From Phycisphaerae bacterium (GTDB lineage: Bacteria > Planctomycetota > Phycisphaerae > Phycisphaerales > SM1A02): DNA of 62,218 nt. Shown here in pieces: positions 1 to 9,340 of the stretch. Under the pieces are notes generated by a model. It ran no database searches, was not told the origin of the DNA, and worked only from the letters and a program-made list of their open reading frames with translations. Every line of letters starts with the position of its first letter. Within the stretch, counting starts at the first letter, position 1. The stretch covers positions 1-62,218 of the forward strand of contig PBAY01000007.1 in the NCBI GenBank assembly GCA_002717655.1, written 5' to 3'. The translations under genes were made by a program, and so were the position numbers.

Positions 1-634
1 CGAGCTGCACGGCGTGGAGATCGATGCGTGAAAGTAGTTCCGTGACAGCGTCGGCACCCATGAGTGCCTTGAAGGCGCCGTAGCCGTGCGTCTGAAGATT
101 GGCACGGTACTCGTCTTCGTCCATGACCTGCTTGTATTCAAGCTCCGTATCACCGGGATCGATGATGACGTAGTCCTGGAAGTAGATCACCTTCTCCAGA
201 TCTGCGGTCTTCATCTGGAGGAGGGTGCCAAGACGACTTGGCAGAGCCTTGAAGAACCAGATGTGAACCACTGGGGCGGCGAGGTTGATATGACCCATTC
301 GCTTGCGTCGAACGCGAGAGTGAGTCACCTTCACGCCGCAGCGGTCGCAGATGATGCCTTTGTACTTCGTGCCCTTGTACTTGCCGCATCCGCACTCATA
401 GTCCCGTTCAGGACCAAAGATGCGTTCGCAGAAGAGGCCGTCCTTCTCAGGACGGTAGGTACGGTAATTGATCGTTTCGGGCTTCTTGACCTCGCCAAAG
501 CTCCAACTACGAATGTCGTTGGGGCTGGCCAACGTGATTCGCACGGAGGCGAAGTCGTTGACGCGATCGAAGACACCTTCGGAGGTATCCGAGGTTCGAT
601 TAAAAAGTCCGGTTGAGCCGATGCGCTGGTCCAC
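1..634 (-). CDS. rpoC: RNA polymerase beta' subunit, N-terminal part (cut by window edge)
   Basis: This is the first 211 codons of the beta' subunit of RNA polymerase, which with beta forms the catalytic cleft. The translation contains the N-terminal zinc ribbon [20 protein letters not shown] (four cysteines), preceded by [11 protein letters not shown] and followed by [13 protein letters not shown], all hallmarks of bacterial RpoC. I place the start at a GTG at 632-634 (protein begins [16 protein letters not shown]) because GGAGG lies 7 bases upstream; no ATG is available in frame before the conserved region. The gap to the rpoB stop is only 16 bases, so the two are co-transcribed. The gene continues beyond position 1; catalytic motifs are not in the window. 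Confidence 0.97.
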   Translation of the reverse strand, partial: MDQRIGSTGLFNRTSDTSEGVFDRVNDFASVRITLASPNDIRSWSFGEVKKPETINYRTYRPEKDGLFCERIFGPERDYECGCGKYKGTKYKGIICDRCGVKVTHSRVRRKRMGHINLAAPVVHIWFFKALPSRLGTLLQMKTADLEKVIYFQDYVIIDPGDTELEYKQVMDEDEYRANLQTHGYGAFKALMGADAVTELLSRIDLHAVQL

Positions 635-650
635 AGGGGAGCCTCCGGGT

Positions 651-3600
651 TCAGAGCAGACTGCTGCCTTCAGTCTGCTGCTTCTCCAACTCAATGTTCA
701 TTCCAAGTCCACGGATTTCGTGACAAAGCACATCGAAGACGACAGGCATGCCGGCTTCAAGCGTGTTGGTGCCCTTGACCATGGAGTCATAGATCTTGGT
801 ACGTCCTTCAACATCGTCAGACTTGACGGTGAGAAGTTCCTGCAGGATGTAAGCCGCGCCGTAGCCTTCCAGCGCCCACACTTCCATCTCACCGAATCGC
901 TGGCCACCGGTACGGGCCTTGCCGCCCAGAGGTTGCTGCGTGATGAGACTGTAGGGGCCGGTTGCACGAGCGTGGATCTTGTCATCCACGAGGTGATGCA
1001 GTTTCAGCATGTACATGTAGCCCACGGAAGTAGGCTGATGGAATGCTTCGCCAGTTCGACCATCGTAGAGCTGTGCCTTGCCTCCGAATGGAATGCGGGC
1101 AAGCAGTTCGCGTGGTTTGCCGGGGTCTTCCCCGTTCTCTTCGAATCTGGCGATGCGATCCGTGACATGATTGTTCGCATCATCGATGCTGCCGAGTACT
1201 TCTGCTTCGGATGCGCCGTCGAATGCAGGGGTGACGGCCTGGAAGCCGAGGACCTGAGCGGCCCAGCCAAGATGCAGTTCGAGCAACTGGCCGACGTTCA
1301 TTCGTGACGGAACACCAAGTGGATTCAGAAGGATGTCGACCGGTGTGCCGTCCTCCAGGAATGGCATGTCCTCTTCCGGAACGATCCGGGCGACGACACC
1401 CTTGTTTCCATGGCGGCCGGCCATCTTGTCACCGACGGAGATCTGTCGACGGTTGGCGAGATACACCTTGACCATCTCCAGTACACCGCTTTGAAGTTCG
1501 TCGCCACGCTTCATGTGGGCGAGCCGACGTTCCTTCTCGGTTTCAATCGCCTTGATGCGGGGCCAGAACTGCTCCCGCGTCTTGGTTGCTTCGGTCTTGG
1601 CATCCTTGGAACCCTTGATCCACTTGTCGTCGAAGTTCTCGATCTGCTCGAGGACGACTTCCGGGATGTCCGACATGCCGACCTTCTGACGGGTCGCAGG
1701 GTCGATCATCTCGGTGCCGAGGGTCTCGTTGATGCGGGCAACCATCTGCTTGAACAGCTCGATGGCGCGGTCATTCTGCTCTTCCTCGTAGGCGGCCATG
1801 TCTTCCTTGAGCTTGGCCTTCTGCTCGTCATTCAGATGCATGCGTCGACTGAAGTGACGCGTGTCGATGACGATGCCACTGCTGCCTGCGGGGACATCCA
1901 GCGAGTCGTTCTTCACGTCTTCACCGGCACGGCCGAAGATGGCATGAAGGAGTTTCTCTTCAGGAGTCAGTTCAGACTTGCTCTTGGGGCTGACCTTGCC
2001 GACCAGGATGTCGCCAGGGCCGACCCGTGCACCAGCACGGATGATGCCGCCTTCGTTGAGGTTCTTGAGCTGCTTCTCGGAGACGTTCGGGATGTCATCG
2101 GTGAACTCTTCACGACCAAGTTTGGTGTCGCGAACCTCGACATCGAATGATTCGATGTGAACCGAGGTGAAGACATCGTCCTTGACGAGTCGTTCGGAGA
2201 CCACGATAGCGTCTTCGAAGTTGTATCCGTCGAACGTGTTGAACGCTACGAGTGCATTCTTGCCGATGGCCAGCTGGCCATTTTCAGTTGACGCGCCGTC
2301 CGCGAGGATCTGTTCGGCTTCGACCTTCTGGCCGAGCTTCACGATGGGGCGGTGCTTCTGGCAAGTGCGCTCATTCAGCTGGCGATGTGATTCAAGCGTG
2401 TACTCATCGGCGTTGTCGATGATGATGCGCTCGGAATCGACAAAGGTGACTTCGCCGCCACGACGGGCCTTGATCACCATGCCTGAGAATTCGCCCGCAA
2501 CCTGTTCCATGCCGGTTGCCACCAGTGGTGGATCGGCCTGAAGGAGTGGTACGGCCTGTCGCTGCATGTTCGATCCCATGAGTGCCCGGTTGGCGTCGTC
2601 ATGCTCAAGGAATGGAATCATCGCGGCGGAAACACCGACAATCTGCTTCGGTGAAATGTCGATGAATTCGACTTCCGATGCAGCCACCATGCTCAGATCG
2701 CCATTGACTCGAGCCAGAACCTGGGATTCATCGATGGTTCCTGATTCACTCAGGACATCGGTGGTCGCCAGAACCGAGGTCATTTCCTGGTCAGCTCGAA
2801 GCAATTCGATCTCACCGGTGACCTTGCCGTTCTTGACCTGCTGATAAGGCGTCAGGATGAAGCCGTATTCATCGATCTTGGCGTAGATGCCCAGTGAGGC
2901 GATCAGGCCGATGTTGGTGCCTTCCGGCGTTTCAATCGGGCAGATTCGTCCATAGTGGGAAATATGCACGTCGCGTACTTCGAAGCCTGCACGCTTTCGG
3001 TTCAGGCCACCAGGTCCAAGTGCCGAGAGGCGTCGTTCATGAACGAGCATGGACAGCGGGTTGGTCTGGTCGACGACCTGTGAGAGTTCACTGCGGCCGA
3101 AGAAGAAGTCGATGGCGCTGCTGATGGACTTGGAGTTCACCAGATCGGCGATCTTGCTCAGTTCGCTCGGGTCCTTGACGCTCATGCGTTCCTGAACGGT
3201 ACGGCGGAGCTTGAGGAAACCCTTTCGCATCTCTTCCACAGCCAGTTCATCGAGCGTACGCAGTCGACGGTTGCCCAGATGATCGATGTCATCGATGTGT
3301 GCCTTGTTCCGCTTGGCTCGAAGATCAAGCATGTAGCGGATGACGGCGAGGAAGTCCTCGGCACGAATGTGCATGACATCTTCCGGTACATCCATGTCGA
3401 ACTTGCGGTTGATGCGGAATCGTCCGACCTTCCCGAGGCGGTAACGGTTCTCGTCGAAGAACTTCTCCTTGAAGAGCGCCTTGGCCTTGTCGATCTGCGG
3501 CGGATTGCCGGGACGCAGGCGTCCATAGATGCGAAGCAGGGCCGCTTCGTGCTCCGTGGAGTTGGCATCGAAGTCGAGGCGTTCCATGGCCAGCGTGTTC

Positions 3601-4436
3601 AGGATCAACGGATCGCCTGGATCCTGAATGACGCGAAGTTTCTTGATCGCGGAAGCCTGGATGGATTCGATGGCGTCGCCGATGGGGGCGCCGACGCGAC
3701 AGATCTCCTCGCCTTCCTCGTTGAAGACGGCTTCAGCGGAATAGTGCTCTGGAGTCAGTTTCTCGGTCTTGACTTCAACCACGTCATGGAAGAGTTCAAG
3801 CAATGTTTCAGTGGAACTGAACTGCTCTTCCAAGGCACGCAGGAACACGGTCGCCGCGATCTTGGGCGACTGGTCGATTCGCATCGCCAGCACGTCCTTC
3901 TTCGTGACTTCCAGTTCAATCCAGGAGCCTCGTTCGGGGATGACCCGGGCACTGTGCAGCGGGCGGTCACCCATGTCTGCGGCAATGCCGAAGTCAACAC
4001 CAGGCGAGCGGTGCAACTGGCTGACAATGACACGTTCGGCACCATTGACGATGAATTCACCGCCGCCGAGCATGATCGGAATCTCGCCGAGGTAGATTTC
4101 CTCCTCAGCCATTTCCGATACACCTTCCCGAATCAGCCGAACGGCGACACGGAATGGCATGCCATAGGTCAACCGGAGTTGTTTGCACTCCTTGGTCGTG
4201 TAACGTGGTTTGTCCAGGTCGTAATACAAGTATTCCAGTTTCATCGTGCCGTCATACGACTCAATGGGGAACACTTCCCGCAGGAGGCTTTCGAGCCCGA
4301 TGTGGGGATCTCGTTCGCCTCGCGGTTTATCTTTCTGGATGAACCGGTCATATGCGTCCGTTTGGACACGTGTAAGTTCCGGTACGGGGATCGCGTCGCC
4401 GCGCTTAGAGAAGTCGCGGATAGTCCTCGAGGTCAT
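651..4436 (-). CDS. rpoB: RNA polymerase beta subunit
   Basis: Full-length beta subunit, 1261 residues. Recognisable blocks in order: the rifampicin-pocket region ([14 protein letters not shown], then [13 protein letters not shown] and [14 protein letters not shown]), [33 protein letters not shown], the catalytic-site segment [17 protein letters not shown], and the C-terminal [20 protein letters not shown]. Before [12 protein letters not shown] there is a long charged helical insert (about residues 880-990), a lineage-specific insertion also seen in other phyla. Compared with the E. coli pocket, the positions equivalent to Q513, D516, H526 and S531 are kept, while F514, M515, E523 and T525 differ. 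It is expressed from the ribosomal operon upstream, with a 294-base spacer after rplL that holds regulatory hairpins. Confidence 0.99.
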   Translation of the reverse strand: MTSRTIRDFSKRGDAIPVPELTRVQTDAYDRFIQKDKPRGERDPHIGLESLLREVFPIESYDGTMKLEYLYYDLDKPRYTTKECKQLRLTYGMPFRVAVRLIREGVSEMAEEEIYLGEIPIMLGGGEFIVNGAERVIVSQLHRSPGVDFGIAADMGDRPLHSARVIPERGSWIELEVTKKDVLAMRIDQSPKIAATVFLRALEEQFSSTETLLELFHDVVEVKTEKLTPEHYSAEAVFNEEGEEICRVGAPIGDAIESIQASAIKKLRVIQDPGDPLILNTLAMERLDFDANSTEHEAALLRIYGRLRPGNPPQIDKAKALFKEKFFDENRYRLGKVGRFRINRKFDMDVPEDVMHIRAEDFLAVIRYMLDLRAKRNKAHIDDIDHLGNRRLRTLDELAVEEMRKGFLKLRRTVQERMSVKDPSELSKIADLVNSKSISSAIDFFFGRSELSQVVDQTNPLSMLVHERRLSALGPGGLNRKRAGFEVRDVHISHYGRICPIETPEGTNIGLIASLGIYAKIDEYGFILTPYQQVKNGKVTGEIELLRADQEMTSVLATTDVLSESGTIDESQVLARVNGDLSMVAASEVEFIDISPKQIVGVSAAMIPFLEHDDANRALMGSNMQRQAVPLLQADPPLVATGMEQVAGEFSGMVIKARRGGEVTFVDSERIIIDNADEYTLESHRQLNERTCQKHRPIVKLGQKVEAEQILADGASTENGQLAIGKNALVAFNTFDGYNFEDAIVVSERLVKDDVFTSVHIESFDVEVRDTKLGREEFTDDIPNVSEKQLKNLNEGGIIRAGARVGPGDILVGKVSPKSKSELTPEEKLLHAIFGRAGEDVKNDSLDVPAGSSGIVIDTRHFSRRMHLNDEQKAKLKEDMAAYEEEQNDRAIELFKQMVARINETLGTEMIDPATRQKVGMSDIPEVVLEQIENFDDKWIKGSKDAKTEATKTREQFWPRIKAIETEKERRLAHMKRGDELQSGVLEMVKVYLANRRQISVGDKMAGRHGNKGVVARIVPEEDMPFLEDGTPVDILLNPLGVPSRMNVGQLLELHLGWAAQVLGFQAVTPAFDGASEAEVLGSIDDANNHVTDRIARFEENGEDPGKPRELLARIPFGGKAQLYDGRTGEAFHQPTSVGYMYMLKLHHLVDDKIHARATGPYSLITQQPLGGKARTGGQRFGEMEVWALEGYGAAYILQELLTVKSDDVEGRTKIYDSMVKGTNTLEAGMPVVFDVLCHEIRGLGMNIELEKQQTEGSSLL

Positions 4437-4648
4437 GCGGTTACCTCAGTAGGGTGGATATGGCATGGAGCCAGAATCACTACTTCCGGGTGGGTATCCG
4501 GCAGTTGCCGGAAAGAAAAAACAATTTATCGGGTCACGCCTCCGAGCCAAGGAGTCTACGTCACTGAGAGCATACCCTCAAGGGGGGTCAGCAAAAACAA
4601 TGCCGAAGAGCCTGCGCTACCCGAACAAACACCTATCAAACAGCCCCT

Positions 4649-4725
4649 GGCGGGGCGATCGGGGACAAGGAGAGGCCCCATTGGGGATAACTCCAGGTTG
4701 ATCCGATCGCCCCGACGGGGCCTTT
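4649..4725 (-). promoter_or_regulatory. rplL-rpoB intergenic hairpins, candidate attenuator
   Basis: The 294-base spacer between rplL and rpoB (4437-4730) has no gene but holds alternative RNA structures. Read on the transcribed (minus) strand, a local hairpin GCCCC-GTC-GGGGC forms just after the rplL stop (about 4711-4723). Its 3' arm is also part of a perfect 12-base long-range inverted repeat: 4651-4662 (CGGGGCGATCGG) with 4703-4714 (CCGATCGCCCCG). A second local hairpin, GCCCC-GCCA-GGGGC, competes for the other arm (about 4643-4656), and a CCCC-AAT-GGGG hairpin sits in the loop. The geometry is that of an attenuator or processing site controlling the polymerase genes relative to L7/L12. 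No strong U-tract follows, so processing or partial termination is inference. Confidence 0.6.
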
Positions 4726-4730
4726 CTGGA

Positions 4731-5150
4731 TTACTTGATCTCGACGTTGCCGCCGGCCTCTTCCAACTTGGCCTTGAGCTCGTCTGCCTCTTCCTTGGAG
4801 GCCTTCTCCTTGATGGCCTTGGGGGCACCATCGACGAGTTCCTTGGCTTCCTTCAGACCGAGGCCAGTTGCTTCGCGGACGACCTTGATGACCTGGATCT
4901 TCTTGTCGCCTGCGGAGGACAGGATCACATCGAATTCGGTCTGCTCTTCAGCACCACCACCATCGCCACCGCCAGCAGCAGCAGCCATGACAACACCACC
5001 ACCTGCGGCAGGTTCGATGTCATAGGTTTCCTTCATGTAGTCAGCCAGATCAACGGCTTCCTTGAGGGTCAGGCCAGCCATCTCGTCGCCGAGCTTGCTG
5101 ATCTTTGCGTCAAATGTTTTTGCTTCTGCGGTTGCGGTTTCTTCAGACAT
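4731..5150 (-). CDS. rplL: 50S ribosomal protein L7/L12
   Basis: 139 residues. L7/L12 forms the flexible ribosomal stalk that recruits translation GTPases. The N-terminal dimerisation helices (about residues 10-45, [23 protein letters not shown]) are followed by an Ala/Gly-rich hinge (about 48-68) and the globular C-terminal domain with the signature [20 protein letters not shown] and [10 protein letters not shown]. The N-terminus is a little longer than in E. coli (120 residues in total there), with an extra ETATAEAKT stretch. It lies 112 bases after rplJ, consistent with the separate translation needed because L7/L12 is present in several copies per ribosome. Confidence 0.98.
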   Translation of the reverse strand: MSEETATAEAKTFDAKISKLGDEMAGLTLKEAVDLADYMKETYDIEPAAGGGVVMAAAAGGGDGGGAEEQTEFDVILSSAGDKKIQVIKVVREATGLGLKEAKELVDGAPKAIKEKASKEEADELKAKLEEAGGNVEIK

Positions 5151-5262
5151 GATTCACTCTCAATTCTTGATGACTTGCCTTCCAGAGGAGCCGTCGCACG
5201 GCTTTTAACCCCGAGGGGCCAGTGGATGGCGGTTGTCCTAAGTACTCAATAACAGTTCGGTA

Positions 5263-5808
5263 TCAACCAACCTTTTCGATGGCTTTGCCATCTTCCAGGC
5301 GGGTCTGGATTTCCTTGACGATGGCCAGGAGATTCGATCCTGGTGCGGCAACAGCTCCGACCAGATTCCGGCCTGGGCTGAGCACGACCTGAACGGCCTT
5401 GGCCTGAGCTTCCTCGCGAGTCGGGAACTTGCTCAGTTCCTTGACGCCAGCTTCTCCTTCGAAGTATTGACCGTCGAGAATGGCTCCCTTGAGGTCAAGA
5501 TCATCGATTTTCTTGGCCCAATCGACGATTTCGCGGGCGATATCGACGACGGAGGTCCCGCCGTAGCACAGGGCCGTGGGCCCTTCCAGCCCCGGGGTCA
5601 GGCCTTCAAGGCCTGTACCGCTGAAGGCGTCACGTGCCAGATTGTTGCGGATGACGGTGACCCGGATGTCCTTCTCAAGAAGGCCCAGGCGGAGTTCATT
5701 GTTCTCATTGGCGGGAATACCACGGATGTCGACGATCAGGGCGTCATCAACGCCTTCGAAGCGACGCTGGTATTCCTCAACGATCATTTTCTTGATTGGG
5801 CGGCTCAT
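5263..5808 (-). CDS. rplJ: 50S ribosomal protein L10
   Basis: 181 residues from the ATG at 5806-5808 (MSRPIKKMIVEEYQ). L10 anchors L7/L12 to the ribosome and typically controls its own operon. The start is chosen because this ATG overlaps the rplA stop codon as ATGA and has GGAGGT about 8 bases upstream; a longer reading into rplA (MCHFRHHDARSGG...) looks spurious. Family features include the N-terminal block LIVDIRGIPANENNELR, VIRNNLARDAFSG and the C-terminal helix (LLAIVKEIQTRLEDGKAIE) that binds L7/L12 dimers. Confidence 0.97.
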   Translation of the reverse strand: MSRPIKKMIVEEYQRRFEGVDDALIVDIRGIPANENNELRLGLLEKDIRVTVIRNNLARDAFSGTGLEGLTPGLEGPTALCYGGTSVVDIAREIVDWAKKIDDLDLKGAILDGQYFEGEAGVKELSKFPTREEAQAKAVQVVLSPGRNLVGAVAAPGSNLLAIVKEIQTRLEDGKAIEKVG

Positions 5809-6590
5809 GAGATTGCTACCTCCACTCCTGGCGTCATGGTGCCGGAAATGACACAACGCTTCAGGTACGTACCTTTGGTCGAAGCCGGCCGGATCTTGTC
5901 AATCGTGTCGAGGAAGAACTGCAGGTTCTCACAGAGGTTGTCCTCGGAGAAACTCATCTTCCCGATGATGGCATGGATGTTTCCACCGTCATCATTGCGG
6001 TATTCAGACTTACCTGCGGCGAAGTCCGCGACCGCACCAAGTGCGTCAGGTGTGACTGTTCCAGCCTTGGGTGAAGGCATCAGTCCCTTGGGGCCCAGAA
6101 CGCGACCGAGGGTACCCACGACCTTCATCATGTCGGGGGAAGCGATGGCCACGTCAAAGTCGAACCAGCCATCGGTGATCTTCTTGGCGAGTTCATCGCC
6201 ACCAGCCTCGATGGCTCCAGCGGCCTTGGCCTCATCCACCTTGTCAGGACCGCAGAAGCAGATGACGCGAGCCGTCTTGCCAATGCCATGGGGCATGGTC
6301 AGGGCTCCGCGAAGCTGCTGATCAGCCTGACGAGGGTCGATTCCAAGATGGACGCAGCATTCGACGGTTTGATCGAACTTGGTCTGCTTAAAGGACTTAA
6401 GCATGGTGACGGCTTCGGAAACCGTGGCTCCCGAAGTCTGTTTCTGAGCCATTTCCTTATTGGAAGCCTTTCGCTTGGACGGCTTGTTGCGGCGTCGGCG
6501 AGCGAGGCGACCTGGATAAGCACTGTCAGCGACAGGTGCCTGTGCGGAAGTTGTTTCTTCTACTTGGTTTGTGGTGTTTTCTTCAGCCAT
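5805..6590 (-). CDS. rplA: 50S ribosomal protein L1
   Basis: 261 residues, longer than the usual 225-235. L1 binds 23S rRNA at the mobile L1 stalk and in many bacteria represses translation of its own operon. The core shows QLRGALTMPHGIGKT, GRVLGPKGLMPSPKAGTVT and the C-terminal KGTYLKRCVISGTMTPGV. The first 45 or so residues are an extension: an acidic Thr/Glu-rich stretch, then a strongly basic ARRRRNKPSKRK segment. The ATG is 3 bases after the rplK stop, so translation is likely coupled; an internal ATG (MAQKQTSG) would give a protein of normal length and is the alternative start. Confidence 0.96.
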   Translation of the reverse strand: MAEENTTNQVEETTSAQAPVADSAYPGRLARRRRNKPSKRKASNKEMAQKQTSGATVSEAVTMLKSFKQTKFDQTVECCVHLGIDPRQADQQLRGALTMPHGIGKTARVICFCGPDKVDEAKAAGAIEAGGDELAKKITDGWFDFDVAIASPDMMKVVGTLGRVLGPKGLMPSPKAGTVTPDALGAVADFAAGKSEYRNDDGGNIHAIIGKMSFSEDNLCENLQFFLDTIDKIRPASTKGTYLKRCVISGTMTPGVEVAIS

Positions 6591-6593
6591 CTA

Positions 6594-7019
6594 TCAGCCC
6601 TCCACCACAATGCCCATGGAGCGGGCAGTGCCAGCAATGATCCGCATGGCGGATTCAATGGTTCCAGCGTTCAGATCTTCCATCTTTTCCTCGGCGATGG
6701 CTCGCACCTGATCAGCGGTGACGGTCCCGACCTTGTCGGTGTGGGGGACGCCTGAGCCCTTTTCAATCCCAGCGGCAGTCTTGAGCAGCGCTGCGGCGGG
6801 TGAGGACTTGATCTCGATATCGAAGGACCGATCCTTATAAAGGGTGACGACGCAACCAACGACTTTGCCGTTGAGGTCCTTCGTCCGGTCATTGAATACC
6901 TGAATGAACTGCCCTGGGTTGATGCCATTGGCACCAAGCGCCGGACCCAGTGGGGGGGCCGGGGTGGCTTGCCCACCGGGGGCTACGATTTTGAATGATT
7001 TCTCGATCTGCTTGGCCAT
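6594..7019 (-). CDS. rplK: 50S ribosomal protein L11
   Basis: 141 residues from the ATG at 7017-7019, the standard L11 length. L11 forms the GTPase-associated centre with 23S rRNA. Visible family blocks: APGGQATPAPPLGPALGANG near the N-terminus (the thiostrepton-site proline-rich region), FNDRTKDLNGKVV, IEKGSGVPHTDKVGTVT and the C-terminal AGTARSMGIVVEG. The start is supported by AGGAGA 5 bases upstream; the longer open frame upstream lacks family similarity. It is the first gene of the cluster here, with no secE or nusG directly before it; a divergent FHA gene lies on the other side of the promoter. Confidence 0.98.
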   Translation of the reverse strand: MAKQIEKSFKIVAPGGQATPAPPLGPALGANGINPGQFIQVFNDRTKDLNGKVVGCVVTLYKDRSFDIEIKSSPAAALLKTAAGIEKGSGVPHTDKVGTVTADQVRAIAEEKMEDLNAGTIESAMRIIAGTARSMGIVVEG

Positions 7020-7146
7020 GGTGTCTCCTGCCTTCCACCCTCTGGTCTTGAGGGACGTCGGAGCCCGGCCAAGGGGTTTCCGCAGAGAGTGGTCTATCGG
7101 CCCAAATTGTGTTGGCTCAGGCGGGTGCCCGAGCGGCGAAACGAAG

Positions 7147-7174
7147 ATTGTAGACAAATCCGGGTGGGTCGCAA
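7147..7174 (-). promoter_or_regulatory. Probable sigma70-type promoter of the rplK-rpoC cluster
   Basis: On the minus strand a -35 element TTGCGA (7169-7174) and a -10 element TACAAT (7147-7152) are separated by 16 bases. Transcription would start near 7140, giving a leader of about 120 bases before rplK. That leader is a plausible target for L1 or L10 feedback, but I cannot identify a binding motif. Confidence 0.65.
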
Positions 7175-7248
7175 CCCCCTGGTCATCAGGAAATCGGCAA
7201 GTGCCCGTCTTCCTGATATCCTCCGCTGTCTAGCGAAGGAGACGCCGG

Positions 7249-7695
7249 ATGGCTTCATTGATCATTATCGCCGGGCCCAATGAGGGCGAGTATTTCTCAG
7301 TTCATGATGAGATCACGGTTATAGGGCGTGGCGACGATTGCCAGGTTCAGCTGGCGGATGAACGGGCTTCGAGAAATCACTCCCGAGTGGTCCTCGACAC
7401 GTCTCAGATGGTCCCCGGGACATCCATCCCTCTGAAGCGATACATGCTTGAGGACATGGGAAGTTCCAATGGAACCAGTCTCAATGGAGACCTCCTCGAA
7501 TCTGCTGCACAGATCGATGATGGTCAGGTGATCGGGGTCGGCGGTAGTCGTCTTCTGTTCACGCTCCGTGAGTTCGGCTCCGCCGAGGAAGCCCTCAAGG
7601 AAATCACCCGCATCGGTCAAGGGTCACTTGCTGATGCTGCTTCCCATTGGCCCATGACCGAGGGCTGGAAGGAAGAGCGGACCTTGACGGACTGA
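7249..7695 (+). CDS. FHA domain protein
   Basis: 148 residues, essentially one forkhead-associated domain. FHA domains bind phosphothreonine peptides. The motif residues are present: VIGRGDDCQVQL (Gly-Arg), then ERASRNHSRVV (Ser-Arg-x-x-Ser-type loop) and DMGSSNGTSLNG (Ser-Asn-Gly-Thr and Asn). A short acidic tail (about residues 108-148) follows. AAGGAG precedes the ATG. It is divergent from the ribosomal cluster and lies directly upstream of tsaD, 39 bases apart, so it may be co-transcribed with it. The binding partner is unknown; no Ser/Thr kinase is seen in the window. Confidence 0.9.
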   Translation: MASLIIIAGPNEGEYFSVHDEITVIGRGDDCQVQLADERASRNHSRVVLDTSQMVPGTSIPLKRYMLEDMGSSNGTSLNGDLLESAAQIDDGQVIGVGGSRLLFTLREFGSAEEALKEITRIGQGSLADAASHWPMTEGWKEERTLTD

Positions 7696-7734
7696 TCCGC
7701 TGGATCATCTGTTCAATACGGGTTGGCCGAGATC

Positions 7735-8787
7735 ATGGCCATGACATCAAGCCTGGTACTGGGAATCGAGAGCAGTTGTGATGAAACAGCTGCTGCTGTG
7801 GTACGGGATGGCTGTGAGGTGATGTCCAGCATCGTCGCCACCCAGCATGATCTTCATCAGCGTTATGCCGGAGTCGTCCCGGAGATTGCCTCCCGCGCAC
7901 ATCTCGAGCGGATCCTTCCTGTCATAAAGGAGGCCTTGAGAGAGGCAAAGGTCGAACTTCATCAACTGTCAGCCATCGGAATCGGTCATGAGCCGGGCTT
8001 GATCGGTTCACTGCTGGTTGGCCTCGGTGCGGCAAAGGCCTTGTCCTTTGCGACCGATACGCCTCTTGTCGGGGTGAATCACGTTCAGGCTCATCTCTGG
8101 TCGCCATGTCTTGATTCTGAACCAATCCAGTATCCCGCCCTTGGTGTGGTGGCCTCCGGTGGGCACACCACGATTTCCCTGGTCAACGGTCCGACGGACA
8201 TTTCGGTGATCGGTCAGACCATCGATGATGCGATTGGTGAAGCCTTCGACAAGGCTGCGGCCATTCTGGAAGCAGGCTACCCAGGCGGTCCTGCCATCGA
8301 GCAGCTTGCTGAGGAAGGTGATGACCAGGCGTTGAAGCTGCCGGTTGCTCGATTGGGAGAAACACTCGACTTCTCCTACAGCGGACTGAAAACCGCGTTG
8401 TTGTATGCGGTTCGTGGGCAGCCTCAGGGAAGAGGCAAATCAGTTTCCTATCCCCGGTCTGCGTCGGACCTTGATGTCCAGTCACGACGTGACGCAGCAG
8501 CTTCATTCCAGCGAGCCGCGATTCGGGCGTTGGTCAACAACATTGAGCAGGCCTTGAAGCAGCACGAAGTCACCTGCCTCCTGGCTGGTGGTGGCGTCAC
8601 GGCAAACACGCTTCTCAGGAATGAACTGATTCGAGTCTGCAATGAACATGAAACTCCATTGCGGCTGGCGCAACGAAAGTACTGTGTTGACAATGCGGCG
8701 ATGATCGCAGGCCTTGCGCATGCACAATGGACCCGTGGCGTATCCCATGGTTTGGATCTTGCAGCAGCGGCCCGAGTGGCTGGTTGA
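7735..8787 (+). CDS. tsaD: tRNA N6-adenosine threonylcarbamoyltransferase
   Basis: About 350 residues. TsaD transfers the threonylcarbamoyl group to A37 of ANN-decoding tRNAs in the t6A pathway, working with TsaB, TsaC and TsaE, none of which is seen here. Conserved parts: VLGIESSCDETAAAVV at the N-terminus, GHEPGLIGSLLVGL, the metal-binding NHVQAHL (His-x3-His), VVASGGHTTISLV, IDDAIGEAFDKAAAIL, GYPGGPAIEQLA, FSYSGLKTALL, LAGGGVTANTLLR and YCVDNAAMIAGLA. The start is uncertain between ATG 7735, ATG 7741 and an upstream TTG at 7723; none has a strong ribosome binding site. Confidence 0.96.
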   Translation: MAMTSSLVLGIESSCDETAAAVVRDGCEVMSSIVATQHDLHQRYAGVVPEIASRAHLERILPVIKEALREAKVELHQLSAIGIGHEPGLIGSLLVGLGAAKALSFATDTPLVGVNHVQAHLWSPCLDSEPIQYPALGVVASGGHTTISLVNGPTDISVIGQTIDDAIGEAFDKAAAILEAGYPGGPAIEQLAEEGDDQALKLPVARLGETLDFSYSGLKTALLYAVRGQPQGRGKSVSYPRSASDLDVQSRRDAAASFQRAAIRALVNNIEQALKQHEVTCLLAGGGVTANTLLRNELIRVCNEHETPLRLAQRKYCVDNAAMIAGLAHAQWTRGVSHGLDLAAAARVAG

Positions 8788-8803
8788 ACGGAAAGGCATC
8801 GAA

Positions 8804-9325
8804 GTGGACATAGTCCCTGGACCACATCCCTCGACGATTGAAGACGCGATCCTGCTGAAGGACTGTGATGTGCAGTTCGGTCGAACGACCGGTCCTGGTG
8901 GACAGAATCGCAACAGGCGTGATACCGCGACCACCATCGAACATCTTCCGACAGGTGTCATCGCTGCAGCCAGTGAACGAAGGTCTCAGGCTCAGAATCG
9001 AGCCAGAGCGATGTTTCGGCTTCGCATGAAGCTGGCTTCCAGTGTCCGTACCAAGACACATCATGAGCATCATCAGGTCAGTGAGCTTTGGCAATCTCGC
9101 CGACAGGGCCGGAGCATTTCCGTGAATCCCATGCACAATGATTATCCGGCGTTGCTGGCTGAAGCCCTCGATGTCATCGTTGCCCGCCGGCATGATGTGG
9201 CAGGTGCAGCAGGGGTTCTGGGTGTCAGCATGTCACAGTTGGCGAAGTTGATTCGCCATGACAAAAGATCATTTGCTGCTGTGAACCGTGGGCGTGAAGC
9301 GCAGGGGCTTCCTCGCTTGAAGTAG
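8804..9325 (+). CDS. Peptide chain release factor-like protein (GGQ domain)
   Basis: About 173 residues from a GTG at 8804 (AAAGG 8 bases upstream); an ATG at 8714 would give 203 residues but overlaps tsaD by 74 bases. The N-terminal half carries the class I release factor catalytic loop TTGPGGQNRNRRDT, which triggers peptidyl-tRNA hydrolysis, followed by the typical HLPTGVIAAASERRSQAQNR segment. No codon-recognition domain is present, so it is not RF1 or RF2 but resembles ribosome-rescue factors of the ArfB/ICT1 type. The C-terminal part (AAGVLGVSMSQLAKLIRHDK...) looks like a small helix-turn-helix rather than the basic mRNA-tunnel tail of ArfB. It follows tsaD by 16 bases, so both may share a transcript. 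Confidence 0.85.
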   Translation: MDIVPGPHPSTIEDAILLKDCDVQFGRTTGPGGQNRNRRDTATTIEHLPTGVIAAASERRSQAQNRARAMFRLRMKLASSVRTKTHHEHHQVSELWQSRRQGRSISVNPMHNDYPALLAEALDVIVARRHDVAGAAGVLGVSMSQLAKLIRHDKRSFAAVNRGREAQGLPRLK

Positions 9326-9340
9326 TGATCACCTGTTGTT

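Noticed and set aside
3279..5252. 657-codon open frame on the plus strand across rpoB, the spacer and rplL
   Set aside because: It runs antisense through two certain genes and shows no recognisable motifs; long shadow frames are expected at this GC content.
8714..8803. Upstream ATG extension of the release-factor-like gene
   Set aside because: It would overlap the conserved end of tsaD by 74 bases and adds no family sequence; GTG 8804 has a ribosome site.
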